A stretch of DNA of 64,000 nt from Sphingomonas sp. HF-S4 (lineage in GTDB: Bacteria > Pseudomonadota > Alphaproteobacteria > Sphingomonadales > Sphingomonadaceae). The stretch spans positions 434,001-498,000 of the forward strand of contig NZ_JAWJEJ010000001.1 in NCBI RefSeq assembly GCF_032911445.1. Reading direction: 5' to 3'. The translations under genes were made by a program, and so were the position numbers. The notes under the pieces were generated by a model. That model worked only from the letters and a program-made list of their open reading frames with translations. It was not told the DNA's origin and did no database searches. Numbering within the stretch: the first letter of the stretch is position 1; the number at the start of each line of letters is the position of its first letter. This document shows, in pieces, positions 8,507 to 16,389 of the stretch.

Positions 8507-9718
8507 CTACATTGCAAGCGGATACCCGCCGACCTCCCGCTCGTCGTCGATCACCCGGCCCGTACCGCTGCGCACCTGCGCGACGATGCGCCTGTCCACG
8601 GCATCGCGGTCCCAGGGGCGGGCACCGGCTTCGGCGAGCACCCAGGCCTCGACCTCGCGCGCCGGCCGTCCCTTGAAGCCTTCGGGCCAGAAGGGCGCGC
8701 GGGGGAGGGAGGTGACCTTGGGCGTGCGGTTCGAGATCACGCCCAGCCGCGCCATCGGGCGGCCGTCGGCGAGGGTGTAAAGATTGTCGCGCTCAAACAA
8801 TTCCAGGTCGCCCTGGCCCTCGAGGATCAGGAAGGGCAGGTCGGGGCGGGTCGACGCGCCGCCGCGCACGACATTGCCGACGACCGCCAGCCGCCCGACG
8901 GTCCAGGGGTGTCCGATCCATTCCTCTTCGTTGAGCGCATAGTGCATGCAGCGATTGCCGGGGTCGTAGATCAAATTGTTGGCGGTGAGCGCGTGCGCGC
9001 CGCCCTTGAAGAGCTGGTTGCGCTCGTAATTGTGCGCGTAGAGATTGCCCGCGATCAGCACCTGGGTGACATTGTCGTGGATCAGCGATCCCTTCGAATG
9101 CTCGCCCTTTGCGTGGCTCGAATGCGACAACCCCTCGGCGACGATGTTCTGGGTGAAGCTGATCCGCCGCGACGTGTGCTGGCGCCACGCCTCGACGCGG
9201 TCGCCGCCGGCGAAGCGCGGGCCCGAGGCGGAGAGGTTCTCGTCGGTTGCCCAGGCGAACGAGCAATGATCGACGATCACGTCGTGCGCCGCGCTGGTCG
9301 AGAGGCCGTCGACTTCCCAACCGCTCTTCTGTGCTGCCCCGTCCGCGCCGGCGCGCACCCGGATATGGCGGATCACCACGTCGTGGGTCGAGACGCCGAT
9401 CCCGCCGCGGATCAGCGTGATTCCAGGGGCGGGCGCGCTCGCTCCGTCGATCGTCACGAAGGGTTCGCGGATCGACAGGCTATTCCGGGCCAGGTCGATC
9501 ACGCCGCCGACCGCGAACACGATCCGCCGCGGGCCGCTCGCCATGAGTGCTTCGCGCAGCGTGCCGGGCCCCTCGGCGGCGAGGCTGGTTACCCGCAGCA
9601 CCCGCCCGCCATCGCCGCCGCGCGTCCTGGTCCAGCCGGTCGCCGGCGCCTCGCGGGCGAGCAGCGGGGCGGGTCCGGTGGCCAACGCCGCGCCCAGGAA
9701 TCCCCGCCGATTCAGCAT
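8507..9718 (-). CDS. Tat-exported polysaccharide lyase family 1 (pectate lyase-like) protein
   Basis: The 403-residue protein has a twin-arginine signal (MLNRRGFLGAAL, residues 1-12) cleaved near 'LLARE'. The mature part is a right-handed beta-helix of PL1 type: 'GTLREALMASGPRRIVFAVGG' split after PRR, 'VIRHIRVRAG', and the calcium-site-like 'DGLSTSAAHDVIVDHCSFAWATDE' region, whose 'VDHCSFAW' block is characteristic. It would cleave polygalacturonate-type chains by beta-elimination in the periplasm or outside the cell. Start ATG 9718 puts the RR motif at the N-terminus. It stands alone between rplJ and a divergent L,D-transpeptidase. Confidence 0.85.
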   Translation of the reverse strand: MLNRRGFLGAALATGPAPLLAREAPATGWTRTRGGDGGRVLRVTSLAAEGPGTLREALMASGPRRIVFAVGGVIDLARNSLSIREPFVTIDGASAPAPGITLIRGGIGVSTHDVVIRHIRVRAGADGAAQKSGWEVDGLSTSAAHDVIVDHCSFAWATDENLSASGPRFAGGDRVEAWRQHTSRRISFTQNIVAEGLSHSSHAKGEHSKGSLIHDNVTQVLIAGNLYAHNYERNQLFKGGAHALTANNLIYDPGNRCMHYALNEEEWIGHPWTVGRLAVVGNVVRGGASTRPDLPFLILEGQGDLELFERDNLYTLADGRPMARLGVISNRTPKVTSLPRAPFWPEGFKGRPAREVEAWVLAEAGARPWDRDAVDRRIVAQVRSGTGRVIDDEREVGGYPLAM

Positions 9719-9829
9719 ATCGCTCTCCCCGCCGGCCCGCATGCTTAACGAGCGTGCCCGTTGTGCCCCTGCGGAACAGTCCAAAAACCATGCTAGCCAG
9801 CAGGCGTTTCACCAGCAATATCGTCGCGC

Positions 9830-10378
9830 ATGACGATTCGAACCGTAGTCCGCGGCGCGCTCATGCTCCTCATCGCTTTGCTGGCGCTGCCGACCGCCGC
9901 CTTCGCCGCACCCGCCGCCAAGGGCCCGATCGTGCTCGCCATCCTCACGCCGGATACGCCGCTCGAGGAAGGCGAGTATCTGTGGGAGCCCGAGCGCGCG
10001 ACGACCGGCAAGCTCGAGATCGTCGCCGACATCGCGCGCGACACGCTCTACGTCTATCGCGGCGGCGTCGAGATCGGCCGCACGATCCTGATCTACGGCA
10101 TCGACGAGAAGCCGACCCCGATCGGCACCTTCCCGATCCTCCAGAAGAAGAAGGATCACATCTCGAACATCTACAACGCCCCGATGCCATACATGCAGCG
10201 GCTGACCTGGGGCGGCGTCGCGCTCCACGGCAGCGGCGAGACGGTCGACAATCGCTACGCCACCCATGGCTGCATCGGCATGCCCGACGAGTTCGCGGCC
10301 TTGCTGTTCGGCGCGACCAAGCTCGGCGACCGCGTCACCGTGACGCGCAACTGGCTGCCGCAATTCTACGGCGCCTGA
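9830..10378 (+). CDS. L,D-transpeptidase (YkuD domain), exported
   Basis: The 182-residue protein has a signal peptide (1-26, ...AAFA). The YkuD domain starts with 'DIARDTLYVYRGG' and carries the catalytic signature with His133 (ALHGSG) and 'THGCIGMP', in which His146 and Cys148 are the predicted catalytic residues. It would cross-link or modify peptidoglycan in the periplasm through 3-3 links. The length is typical of minimal YkuD proteins without an added binding domain. It is transcribed alone, convergent with the DUF1206 gene (4 bases between stops). Confidence 0.93.
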   Translation: MTIRTVVRGALMLLIALLALPTAAFAAPAAKGPIVLAILTPDTPLEEGEYLWEPERATTGKLEIVADIARDTLYVYRGGVEIGRTILIYGIDEKPTPIGTFPILQKKKDHISNIYNAPMPYMQRLTWGGVALHGSGETVDNRYATHGCIGMPDEFAALLFGATKLGDRVTVTRNWLPQFYGA

Positions 10379-10382
10379 CGCG

Positions 10383-11213
10383 CTATTTCCCGACGCGTAC
10401 CCGGCGGAATCGCGCCTCGATGAAGCTGTAGACTCCGAACAACATCAGCCCCGCCGCCACGATCGCGAGCAGCAGCGATCCGAACGGCCCGTCGCGCAGC
10501 GTCCGCAGTGCCTGGCTCATGCCGCCTGCTTCCTGCGCACGCGCGTGCCAGGCAGCGGCGAGCAATGCCCAGCCGACCAGCGCGAATACCAGCGCGCGGG
10601 CAGCATAGCCGATCTGCCCGGCCATGCAGACATAGCGCGGCAGCGGCACGTCGCCGCTGAGTTCGCTCGCGAACTTGTTGCGCCAGGCCTTCCACGCCTG
10701 CGCGCCGGCACCGCCGATCAGCAGCAGGCCGATCCCGCCGAGCAGCCAGACCCCGCCGGGCTGCTCCATCAGCCAGCCCGACCAGTCCTGCGCGCGCTCG
10801 TCGCCCGGACGGGTCTCGGGCCGCGCCAGGCGCAGCGCCAGGCGGCCGGCATAGACGGCCAGCGTCGTATGGACCAACGCGCTCCAGCCAAAGCCGATAC
10901 GCTCGACGATCGCACCGGCCGAGGTGCCACGGCGCTCGGGATCGAACACCGCCTCGCTGAACCGCCACAGCGCGTATCCGAGCAACCCGAGCGTGACGAT
11001 GCCGAGCAGCACCTGCCCGAGCGGCTGGTGGAGCAGCGAGCCCATCGCTTCCTGGTTGTCCGCAGGCGCATTGCCGCGCCGTGCCGCGTCGAGCGCGAAC
11101 CAGCCGACGAGGAGATAGACGAGCCCGCGCGCGGCGAAGCCCAGCCGCGCGATCAGCGTGGCGGCACGATGCGACTTGTCCGTGATGCGGCTTCCCGCGG
11201 CGCGACTGCGCAT
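10383..11213 (-). CDS. DUF1206 membrane protein
   Basis: The 276-residue protein has about six hydrophobic helices arranged as three repeated pairs. Each repeat starts with an 'ARLGFAARGLVYLLVGW'-like block (around residues 22, 106 and 195). This triplicated arrangement is the mark of DUF1206. The family has no established function. The basic N-terminus predicts a cytoplasmic start. It is read on the same strand as the PilZ gene, 75 bases upstream. Confidence 0.88.
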   Translation of the reverse strand: MRSRAAGSRITDKSHRAATLIARLGFAARGLVYLLVGWFALDAARRGNAPADNQEAMGSLLHQPLGQVLLGIVTLGLLGYALWRFSEAVFDPERRGTSAGAIVERIGFGWSALVHTTLAVYAGRLALRLARPETRPGDERAQDWSGWLMEQPGGVWLLGGIGLLLIGGAGAQAWKAWRNKFASELSGDVPLPRYVCMAGQIGYAARALVFALVGWALLAAAWHARAQEAGGMSQALRTLRDGPFGSLLLAIVAAGLMLFGVYSFIEARFRRVRVGK

Positions 11214-11288
11214 CGTCTTCCCCTCATACCCGGCCGGATGACCGGCAGTTCTAACGGAGCAGAAGGGGTTCGGTTGCCGCGATCGGCG

Positions 11289-11966
11289 TTACAGGTCGCG
11301 CAGCAGCCGTTCGCGCAGATCCTGCATCGCGACGCCCTGCGCTGCGGCGGCGCGGTCGTCCGCAGCCAGCACCGTACCGAGGTGCTCGAGGATCTGGCTC
11401 GCGCGATCGAGGTTCTGCAGCACCCGCATATGGCGCTGGAGCATCTCGGGATCCTCGACCAGCGCCTCGCCGAGCGTATCGATCAGCCGCTGGACGTGGA
11501 CGATCTCCTCCGACAGGCGCTGGTCGAGCGCGCGGTCTGAAGGCTTCGGCGTCGTCGACGCCGGCTCGGCGATCAACGCAGCGCCGCTGCGCACCGCGCT
11601 CTGGATCGCGTCGACCCGCGCCTGGCCCTGCGCGCCGTTGAAGGTGGCCGGCCGCTTGCCCGTGACCCATTCGTCGACCGATGCGGCGACGGTGTCGAAA
11701 TGCACCCCGCAGCGCCCGCCCTCACGCCAGATCACCGTCGCGCCAATTTCGATCTCGGCACGACGCAGCACCATCCGCGTGCCGGGGTCGGGTAGTACTG
11801 CGCCATCCAGCATCGCACCGGTTTCGGAGAGGTTGCGGATCCGCACTGCAGCCTGTGTGCTGCCGCACCCGATCGACGCCGACAGCATCAGGTTCTTGCG
11901 CTGCGGGCGCGGTGTCGGCTGGCCCGAACTGCCCCCGGGCGAGCTTTCAGAGGGTGTGCGAGTCAC
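11289..11966 (-). CDS. PilZ domain protein
   Basis: The protein has 225 residues. Residues about 20-105 resemble a PilZ domain: 'RIRNLSETGAMLDG' carries the (D/N)xSxxG-type motif, and the strands around 'GATVIWREGGRCGVHF' close the barrel. Upstream is RPQRK in place of a canonical RxxxR, so c-di-GMP binding is uncertain. The C-terminal half (about 150-225) is a predicted helical segment, rich in Leu, Glu and Arg. It could relay second-messenger state. It lies in the ribosomal island between rplA and the DUF1206 gene; rplA ends in a terminator before it. Confidence 0.75.
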   Translation of the reverse strand: MTRTPSESSPGGSSGQPTPRPQRKNLMLSASIGCGSTQAAVRIRNLSETGAMLDGAVLPDPGTRMVLRRAEIEIGATVIWREGGRCGVHFDTVAASVDEWVTGKRPATFNGAQGQARVDAIQSAVRSGAALIAEPASTTPKPSDRALDQRLSEEIVHVQRLIDTLGEALVEDPEMLQRHMRVLQNLDRASQILEHLGTVLAADDRAAAAQGVAMQDLRERLLRDL

Positions 11967-12034
11967 TGGGCGCCTTCATGCGCGTGGCGATACAGCGCTT
12001 CGCCGCGCGGCGCTATCCGGTATGACCGCAATGC

Positions 12035-12064
12035 AAAAGGGGCCGGAATTGCTTCCGGCCCCTT
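12035..12064 (-). terminator. Intrinsic terminator after rplA
   Basis: On the minus strand GGGGCCGGAA pairs with TTCCGGCCCC around a four-base loop, followed by TTTT. It starts about 23 bases after the rplA stop. It separates rplKA from the downstream PilZ gene. Confidence 0.88.
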
Positions 12065-12086
12065 CACGCATGTCTTGAATGACGGA

Positions 12087-12779
12087 TCAGACCGCGGCGA
12101 CTTCCGCCGTGTCGACCTTGACGCCCGGGCCCATCGACGAGCTCAGCGCCACTTTCCGCAGGTACTTGCCCTTGGCGCCGGTCGGCTTGGCCTTGACCAC
12201 CGCGTCGACCAGCGCGTCGAAGTTCGCGCGCAGGTCTTCCGCCGGGAACGACGCCTTGCCGATGCCCGAATGGATGATGCCGGCCTTCTCGACGCGATAC
12301 TCGACCTGACCGCCCTTGGCGGCCTTGACCGCTTCGGCGACGTTCATCGTGACGGTGCCGAGCTTCGGGTTCGGCATCAGGCCCTTGGGGCCCAGCACCT
12401 TGCCGAGACGACCGACCAGGCCCATCATGTCGGGCGTGGCGATGCAGCGATCGAACTCGATCTTGCCGCCCTGGATCGTCTCCATCAGGTCTTCGGCGCC
12501 GACGACATCGGCACCCGCCTCGCGGGCCTCGTCAGCCTTGGCGCCCTTGGCGAACACGCCGACGCGCACGGTCTTGCCGGTGCCCTTGGGGAGCGTGACG
12601 ACGCCGCGGACCATCTGGTCGGCGTGGCGCGGATCGACGCCCAGGTTGAGCGCGACTTCGACCGACTCGTCGAACTTCGCAGTCGCATTGGCCTTCACCA
12701 GCGCGATCGCCTCGTCCACGCCGTGGAGCTTCTCGGCGTCGATCGTCCAGGTCTTCTGCTTCTTGGTCAGCTTAGCCAT
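12087..12779 (-). CDS. rplA: 50S ribosomal protein L1
   Basis: The 230-residue protein begins [11 protein letters not shown]. It contains the family signature region '[15 protein letters not shown]' and the two-domain layout of L1. It binds 23S rRNA in the L1 stalk and, in many bacteria, represses translation of its own rplK-rplA mRNA. Start ATG 12779 lies 4 bases after the rplK stop, so both are co-translated. A terminator follows. Confidence 0.98.
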   Translation of the reverse strand: MAKLTKKQKTWTIDAEKLHGVDEAIALVKANATAKFDESVEVALNLGVDPRHADQMVRGVVTLPKGTGKTVRVGVFAKGAKADEAREAGADVVGAEDLMETIQGGKIEFDRCIATPDMMGLVGRLGKVLGPKGLMPNPKLGTVTMNVAEAVKAAKGGQVEYRVEKAGIIHSGIGKASFPAEDLRANFDALVDAVVKAKPTGAKGKYLRKVALSSSMGPGVKVDTAEVAAV

Positions 12780-12783
12780 GTTC

Positions 12784-13215
12784 TCAGCCCTCCACCACTT
12801 CGAGGCCCATCGCGCGGGCGGAGCCTTCGATGATCTTGGTCGCTGCCTCGATGTCGTTGGCGTTGAGGTCCTTCATCTTGACCTGGGCGATCTCGCTGAG
12901 CTGCGAGCGCTTGATCTTGCCGGCAACCGACTTGCCCGGCTCCTTCGAGCCCGACTTGAGGTTGATCGCCTTCTTGATCAGGTAGGTCGCGGGCGGGGTC
13001 TTGGTCTCGAACGAGAACGAACGGTCCGCATAGACGGTGATCACGGTGGGAAGGGGGGTGCCCTTTTCCGCGTCGCCGGTCTGGGCGTTGAACGCCTTGC
13101 AGAATTCCATGATGTTCACGCCGCGCTGACCCAGCGCAGGGCCGATCGGCGGCGAGGGGTTTGCGGCGCCCGCGGGCACCTGCAGCTTGATATAGCCGGT
13201 AATCTTCTTTGCCAT
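12784..13215 (-). CDS. rplK: 50S ribosomal protein L11
   Basis: The 143-residue protein begins [16 protein letters not shown]. It contains '[20 protein letters not shown]' (the conserved thiostrepton-region linker and N-terminal domain) and the C-terminal rRNA-binding domain ('[20 protein letters not shown]'). It forms the GTPase-associated centre with 23S rRNA. It is the first gene of rplKA here; nusG, normally next to it, is separated by a PilZ gene on the opposite strand. Confidence 0.98.
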   Translation of the reverse strand: MAKKITGYIKLQVPAGAANPSPPIGPALGQRGVNIMEFCKAFNAQTGDAEKGTPLPTVITVYADRSFSFETKTPPATYLIKKAINLKSGSKEPGKSVAGKIKRSQLSEIAQVKMKDLNANDIEAATKIIEGSARAMGLEVVEG

Positions 13216-13224
13216 GTCACTCTC

Positions 13225-13241
13225 TTTCAGGAGGCCTGAAA
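13225..13241 (-). promoter_or_regulatory. Hairpin next to the rplK ribosome-binding site
   Basis: TTTCAGG and CCTGAAA form perfect 7-bp arms with a three-base loop, about 10 bases before the rplK ATG and overlapping the purine-rich ribosome-binding region. L1 proteins autoregulate rplKA by binding mRNA near this point, so it is a candidate translational operator. This is an inference from position only. Confidence 0.4.
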
Positions 13242-13330
13242 GGCCCCGATCAAGTTTAGCGGTTCAGACGCCCCGGATGCGATCCGCGGCTCCCGCAGGG
13301 TTTCCGTAGCTGGTGCTTTGGAAGTGGGCG

Positions 13331-13359
13331 CCCCTAACGCAAAAGCCGGGCAAGTGCAA
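13331..13359 (-). promoter_or_regulatory. Candidate promoter for rplKA
   Basis: On the minus strand TTGCAC (13354-13359) and TAGGGG (13331-13336) are 17 bases apart, about 115 bases before the rplK start. The -10 box is weak. The 311-base gap between rplK and the divergent PilZ gene holds this element and the hairpin at 13225, and nothing else I can support. Confidence 0.4.
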
Positions 13360-13526
13360 TCGGGGAGTGGTGGTTCGCGCTGCCTGACCCCTGAATCGCC
13401 TGACGCTCCCTGCGCAAGGGTTCGGAAATATTAGAGATATTGGCTGTAACTGTCTGATAACCACCTTTTATCGGTGTCGTTTTGCGATTCTCGGCGTTGT
13501 CGCGTTTCGGTCAGGGGGAAAGGCGG

Positions 13527-14042
13527 ATGCTGCAGGCCATTCGACAGGGGTTCAGGAACCGGGATCCGCGCACCAGAGTGGTGCTGCCCGCGCGCATGCG
13601 CAGCGGCGCGCGCTGGGCGGATGCGTGCATCCACAATGTTTCGTCCAGGGGGATGATGGTCGCATCGAACGATGCGCCGGCGCCGGGCAGCTATATCGAA
13701 TTGCGGCGTGGCCCCAACATCGTCGTCGGGCGCGTGGTGTGGCGCAGGGACCGCTTCTTCGGGCTGCGCGCGCAGGACCGGATCGACCTCGACCTGCTGC
13801 GCCGCGCGAGCACCGCGGACGCTGCCAACGACGGCTCGGCCGTGGAGCGGCGCGCCGACCGGAGGCTGGGCGAGGATGCCCGAAGGGCGCGCACGCTCGA
13901 GCGCAGCCGGGCGATCGCCAAGGCGAGCCAGTTCGTCACCCTGGCGCTGTTGTGCGTCGGTGCGGCGCTGTTTGCCGGGCATGCCGTCCACGAGGCGCTA
14001 CGCGCGCCGGTGAGCAGGATCGCCGCGGTGATGCCCGACTGA
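13527..14042 (+). CDS. PilZ domain protein with C-terminal membrane anchor
   Basis: The 171-residue protein's N-terminal part has the PilZ features: Arg-rich 'RDPRTRVVLPARMR' and 'NVSSRGMMV', the latter matching (D/N)xSxxG. It is followed by strands through 'GPNIVVGRVVWRRDRFFGLR'. An Arg-rich linker leads to one transmembrane helix (about 130-150, 'FVTLALLCVGAALFAGHAV'). It may bind c-di-GMP at the inner membrane. Start ATG 13527 is preferred over an in-frame upstream codon at 13482 because of the AAAGGCGG region just before it. It is inserted between nusG and rplK and read on the opposite strand, convergent with nusG. Confidence 0.75.
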   Translation: MLQAIRQGFRNRDPRTRVVLPARMRSGARWADACIHNVSSRGMMVASNDAPAPGSYIELRRGPNIVVGRVVWRRDRFFGLRAQDRIDLDLLRRASTADAANDGSAVERRADRRLGEDARRARTLERSRAIAKASQFVTLALLCVGAALFAGHAVHEALRAPVSRIAAVMPD

Positions 14043-14099
14043 GGGCGCGGCGCCCTGCGAAATTTTCGGCACTGCGGCGCTTGTGCCCGCGTCGCCGGC

Positions 14100-14639
14100 T
14101 TACTTGATCCGCTCGACGTCCTCGAAGCCCAGTTCCAGCGGGGTCGCGCGGCCGAAGATCGAGATCGACACCTTGACCCGGCTCTTGTCGAAGTCGAGCT
14201 CCTCGACGATCCCGGAGAAGGTCGCGAAATTGCCGCTGGTGACCTTGACCGTGTCGCCGATGTCGTAATCGACATGGACGCGCGCCTTGGGGGCGGCGGC
14301 GGCGGCCTCCTCCTTGGTGTTGAGGATGCGCGCGGCCTCGGCCTCGCTGATCGGCTGGGGCTTGCCCGAACTGCCGAGGAAGCCGGTGACCTTGGGCGTG
14401 TTCTTGACGAGGTGATAGACGTCGTCGTTCATCTCGAGCTTGGCGAGGACGTAGCCCGGGAAGAACTTCCGCTCGGACTGGATCTTCTTGCCGCGGCGGA
14501 CTTCGGTGACGGTCTCGGTCGGGACTTCGACCGATTCGACCAGCCGGTCGAGCCCGAGGCGAGTCGCGTCGGCGAGGATCTGGTCGCGGACCTTGCCCTC
14601 GAAGCCCGAATAGGCGTGGATGATGTACCAGCGCGCCAT
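14100..14639 (-). CDS. nusG: Transcription termination/antitermination factor NusG
   Basis: The 179-residue protein begins MARWYIIHAYSGFEGKVRDQ. It has the NGN domain (1-115, with 'FFPGYVLAKLEMNDDVYHLV') and the C-terminal KOW domain ('DIGDTVKVTSGNFATFSGIV'). It binds RNA polymerase and couples transcription to Rho and to the ribosome. ATG 14639 is the conserved start and lies 13 bases after secE, so the two form an operon. The expected downstream partner rplK is not adjacent. Confidence 0.97.
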   Translation of the reverse strand: MARWYIIHAYSGFEGKVRDQILADATRLGLDRLVESVEVPTETVTEVRRGKKIQSERKFFPGYVLAKLEMNDDVYHLVKNTPKVTGFLGSSGKPQPISEAEAARILNTKEEAAAAAPKARVHVDYDIGDTVKVTSGNFATFSGIVEELDFDKSRVKVSISIFGRATPLELGFEDVERIK

Positions 14640-14652
14640 GCTCTTGTGTTCC

Positions 14653-14859
14653 TTATTGGGCGAGGCTGAGGAGGAAGCGGACCAGCGCGTCGAAGAACGT
14701 GTCGACGCCGAGGAAGAACAGCGCAAGCACGGTCGCCATGATCAGCACCATGACGCCGGTCATGATGGTTTCCTTGCGCGACGGCCAGACGACCTTCTTG
14801 GTCTCGGTCTGGACCTGGCGCATGAACTCGAGCGGGTTGGTCTTCGCCACGTCGGGCAT
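14653..14859 (-). CDS. secE: Preprotein translocase subunit SecE
   Basis: The 68-residue protein has the SecE signature 'QVQTETKKVVWPSRKET', followed by one transmembrane helix (about 34-56). This is the short single-helix form, in contrast to the three-helix E. coli protein. It stabilises SecY in the inner membrane translocon. It is co-transcribed with nusG and has a clear promoter upstream. Confidence 0.95.
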   Translation of the reverse strand: MPDVAKTNPLEFMRQVQTETKKVVWPSRKETIMTGVMVLIMATVLALFFLGVDTFFDALVRFLLSLAQ

Positions 14860-14961
14860 CCTCGTCAGAAAAAATGGCCCTTCAGCGGGGCATGGGTCCG
14901 CTGCCGCTCCTTCCGGGGGAAGGACCGGCGTGTTCCCATCACGCTGTCGGATTGGGACGGG

Positions 14962-14990
14962 TATCTAGCGAGGGCAGGGGGCAAAAGCAA
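14962..14990 (-). promoter_or_regulatory. Promoter for secE-nusG
   Basis: On the minus strand TTGCTT (14985-14990) and TAGATA (14962-14967) have an ideal 17-base spacer. It sits about 100 bases before the secE start. No other feature is visible in this intergenic region apart from the upstream gene's terminator. Confidence 0.6.
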
Positions 14991-15018
14991 GCGCGGCACC
15001 GCCTGTATGGCCAGAACG

Positions 15019-15054
15019 TAAAAAGGGCGCCCCGGCCTAAACCGCGACGCCCTT
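15019..15054 (-). terminator. Intrinsic terminator after the 85-residue exported protein
   Basis: On the minus strand AAGGGCG pairs with CGCCCTT and a T-run follows. The stem begins about 28 bases after the stop at 15082, so it insulates that gene from the secE promoter. Confidence 0.75.
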
Positions 15055-15081
15055 GAACGGCTTCGTTGCCGAGCCGACAGC

Positions 15082-15339
15082 TTAGTTGCTGTCGGGATCG
15101 TCGTCGCCGAAGATGTTGATCGCGCCGGTCACTTCGAGCACCGCGACGATGCCGATGATGCCCAGGATCGCGAAGAGCGGGCTGCCCGGGAGCAGCTTGC
15201 TTTCCTGCTGCGCGCCGGTGCTGGCGCGCGTGGCGGGTGCGTTGTGCAGGCTGAGCGCTGACGCCGAGCCTGCCTGGGCCGCAGTGGAGGCGAGAACCAG
15301 TGCGGAAGCGGCCGTGACGACCGCCAGTTTCTTGAACAT
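15082..15339 (-). CDS. Small exported protein with one C-terminal membrane segment
   Basis: The 85-residue protein has a signal peptide (MFKKLAVVTAASALVLASTA, cleavage near AQA), a short Ser/Ala-rich spacer and a hydrophobic segment ('LFAILGIIGIVAVLEVTGAI', about 55-74) ending in the acidic tail DDDPDSN. Start ATG 15339 is preceded by AAGGGGA; an ATG five codons upstream is possible. It is monocistronic, with its own terminator. I do not recognise a family; its layout resembles small exported membrane proteins common in sphingomonads. Confidence 0.7.
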   Translation of the reverse strand: MFKKLAVVTAASALVLASTAAQAGSASALSLHNAPATRASTGAQQESKLLPGSPLFAILGIIGIVAVLEVTGAINIFGDDDPDSN

Positions 15340-15440
15340 GTCCGTCCCCTTCATATGGCGTTGCGAAGTTGTTTTAGCGACCTTGAAGCAAAACATGAGC
15401 CCAGTCGCGATGCAGCGCAACAATATAGTCGAGTTGTCGC

Positions 15441-16019
15441 CTAAAGCATTGCCACTGCGGCAAAGCCCCCGACGAGGAGGATCAGGAAGCCCCAGGCGAA
15501 ATAGTTCAACCGTTTTTCGATGAACGCCTGCACCGGCTCGCCGAACCGCTTGAGCAGCGCGGCGATCAGGAAGAAGCGCGCGGCGCGGGTGATCGTCGCG
15601 AGCAGCACGAACAGCGCGAAGTTGAAGTGGAACAGGCCGCTCGCGATGGTGACGAGCTTGAACGGGATCGGGGTCAGGCCCTTCAGCAGGATGATCGCGG
15701 CGCCATATTGGTCATAGCCGTGGCGCAGCGTCTCGATCTTGCTTTCCATATGGTAGAGCTGGACCAGCCATTGGCCGATGCTCTCCATCAGATAATAGCC
15801 GATCGCATAGCCGAACACGCCGCCGACTACCGATGCGATCGTGCAGACCGCGGCGATGCGATAGGCCTGCTCGCGCCGGGCGAGCACCATCGGCACCATC
15901 ATCACATCGGGAGGGACGGGAAAGAAGCTGCTCTCGGCGAACGAGACCAGCGCGAGGCTGCGCAGCGCGTGGCGATGATGCGCCATGCGCAGCACCCAAT
16001 CGTACATCGCTCGAAACAT
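15441..16019 (-). CDS. YqaA/DedA-type membrane protein
   Basis: The 192-residue protein has a VTT/SNARE-associated layout of the YqaA subgroup: 'SFAESSFFPVPPDVMMVPMV' with the conserved E-x-x-F/P-P loop, 'FGYAIGYYLMESIG', and 'LLKGLTPIPFKLVTIASGLF' with the re-entrant Gly/Pro motif. About four to five hydrophobic helices are visible. DedA relatives are implicated in lipid (undecaprenyl phosphate or phospholipid) flipping and membrane homeostasis; the role of YqaA is not proven. ATG 16019 is preferred to an upstream codon 14 residues earlier because it starts just before the conserved region. Confidence 0.85.
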   Translation of the reverse strand: MFRAMYDWVLRMAHHRHALRSLALVSFAESSFFPVPPDVMMVPMVLARREQAYRIAAVCTIASVVGGVFGYAIGYYLMESIGQWLVQLYHMESKIETLRHGYDQYGAAIILLKGLTPIPFKLVTIASGLFHFNFALFVLLATITRAARFFLIAALLKRFGEPVQAFIEKRLNYFAWGFLILLVGGFAAVAML

Positions 16020-16124
16020 GCGGACTCCGGAATGGTTTTCCGGCTCCTGCCGTATTCGCACGCGCAGCGAAAGCGGAATGCGCCAATCCGGCGATGTCAG
16101 CCGACGGTGCGCAGCGTCTGGTTG

Positions 16125-16265
16125 TTATGCGGCGCGGGCGATGGCGCGATGTTCATACTCGCGAACCAGATCCATATGGGCGCGGAAGCTCGCCATGCCC
16201 TTGGCGCGCATCGCGGCATTGCGTTCGGCTCTGGCGCGCATGCGGAAATAGTCCCGATCGCTCAT
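16125..16265 (-). CDS. Small basic/helical protein, 46 residues
   Basis: A short frame reads MSDRDYFRMRARAERNAAMR at its start and ends EHRAIARAA. It is strongly helical, rich in Arg, Ala and Met, with no membrane segment. GAGAG lies just before the ATG, and codon choice (third-position G/C) matches real genes here. It fills the gap between the YqaA gene and the TonB receptor. The function is unknown. The evidence is moderate because of the small size. Confidence 0.5.
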   Translation of the reverse strand: MSDRDYFRMRARAERNAAMRAKGMASFRAHMDLVREYEHRAIARAA

Positions 16266-16389
16266 CTTCTCTCACCTTCGACCCGCATCCCATTTACCTA
16301 AAGAGTGCTTTCCGGGCACTTAGGGATAAATGCGGAGTGCGGGCCGCGGCGGGTGCAGCCGATCGTCCGCACCCGCCTGGCTGGCGCGA

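Noticed and set aside
14041..14060. GC-rich hairpin between the PilZ gene and nusG
   Set aside because: Short loop and no T-run on either strand; not enough to call a terminator.
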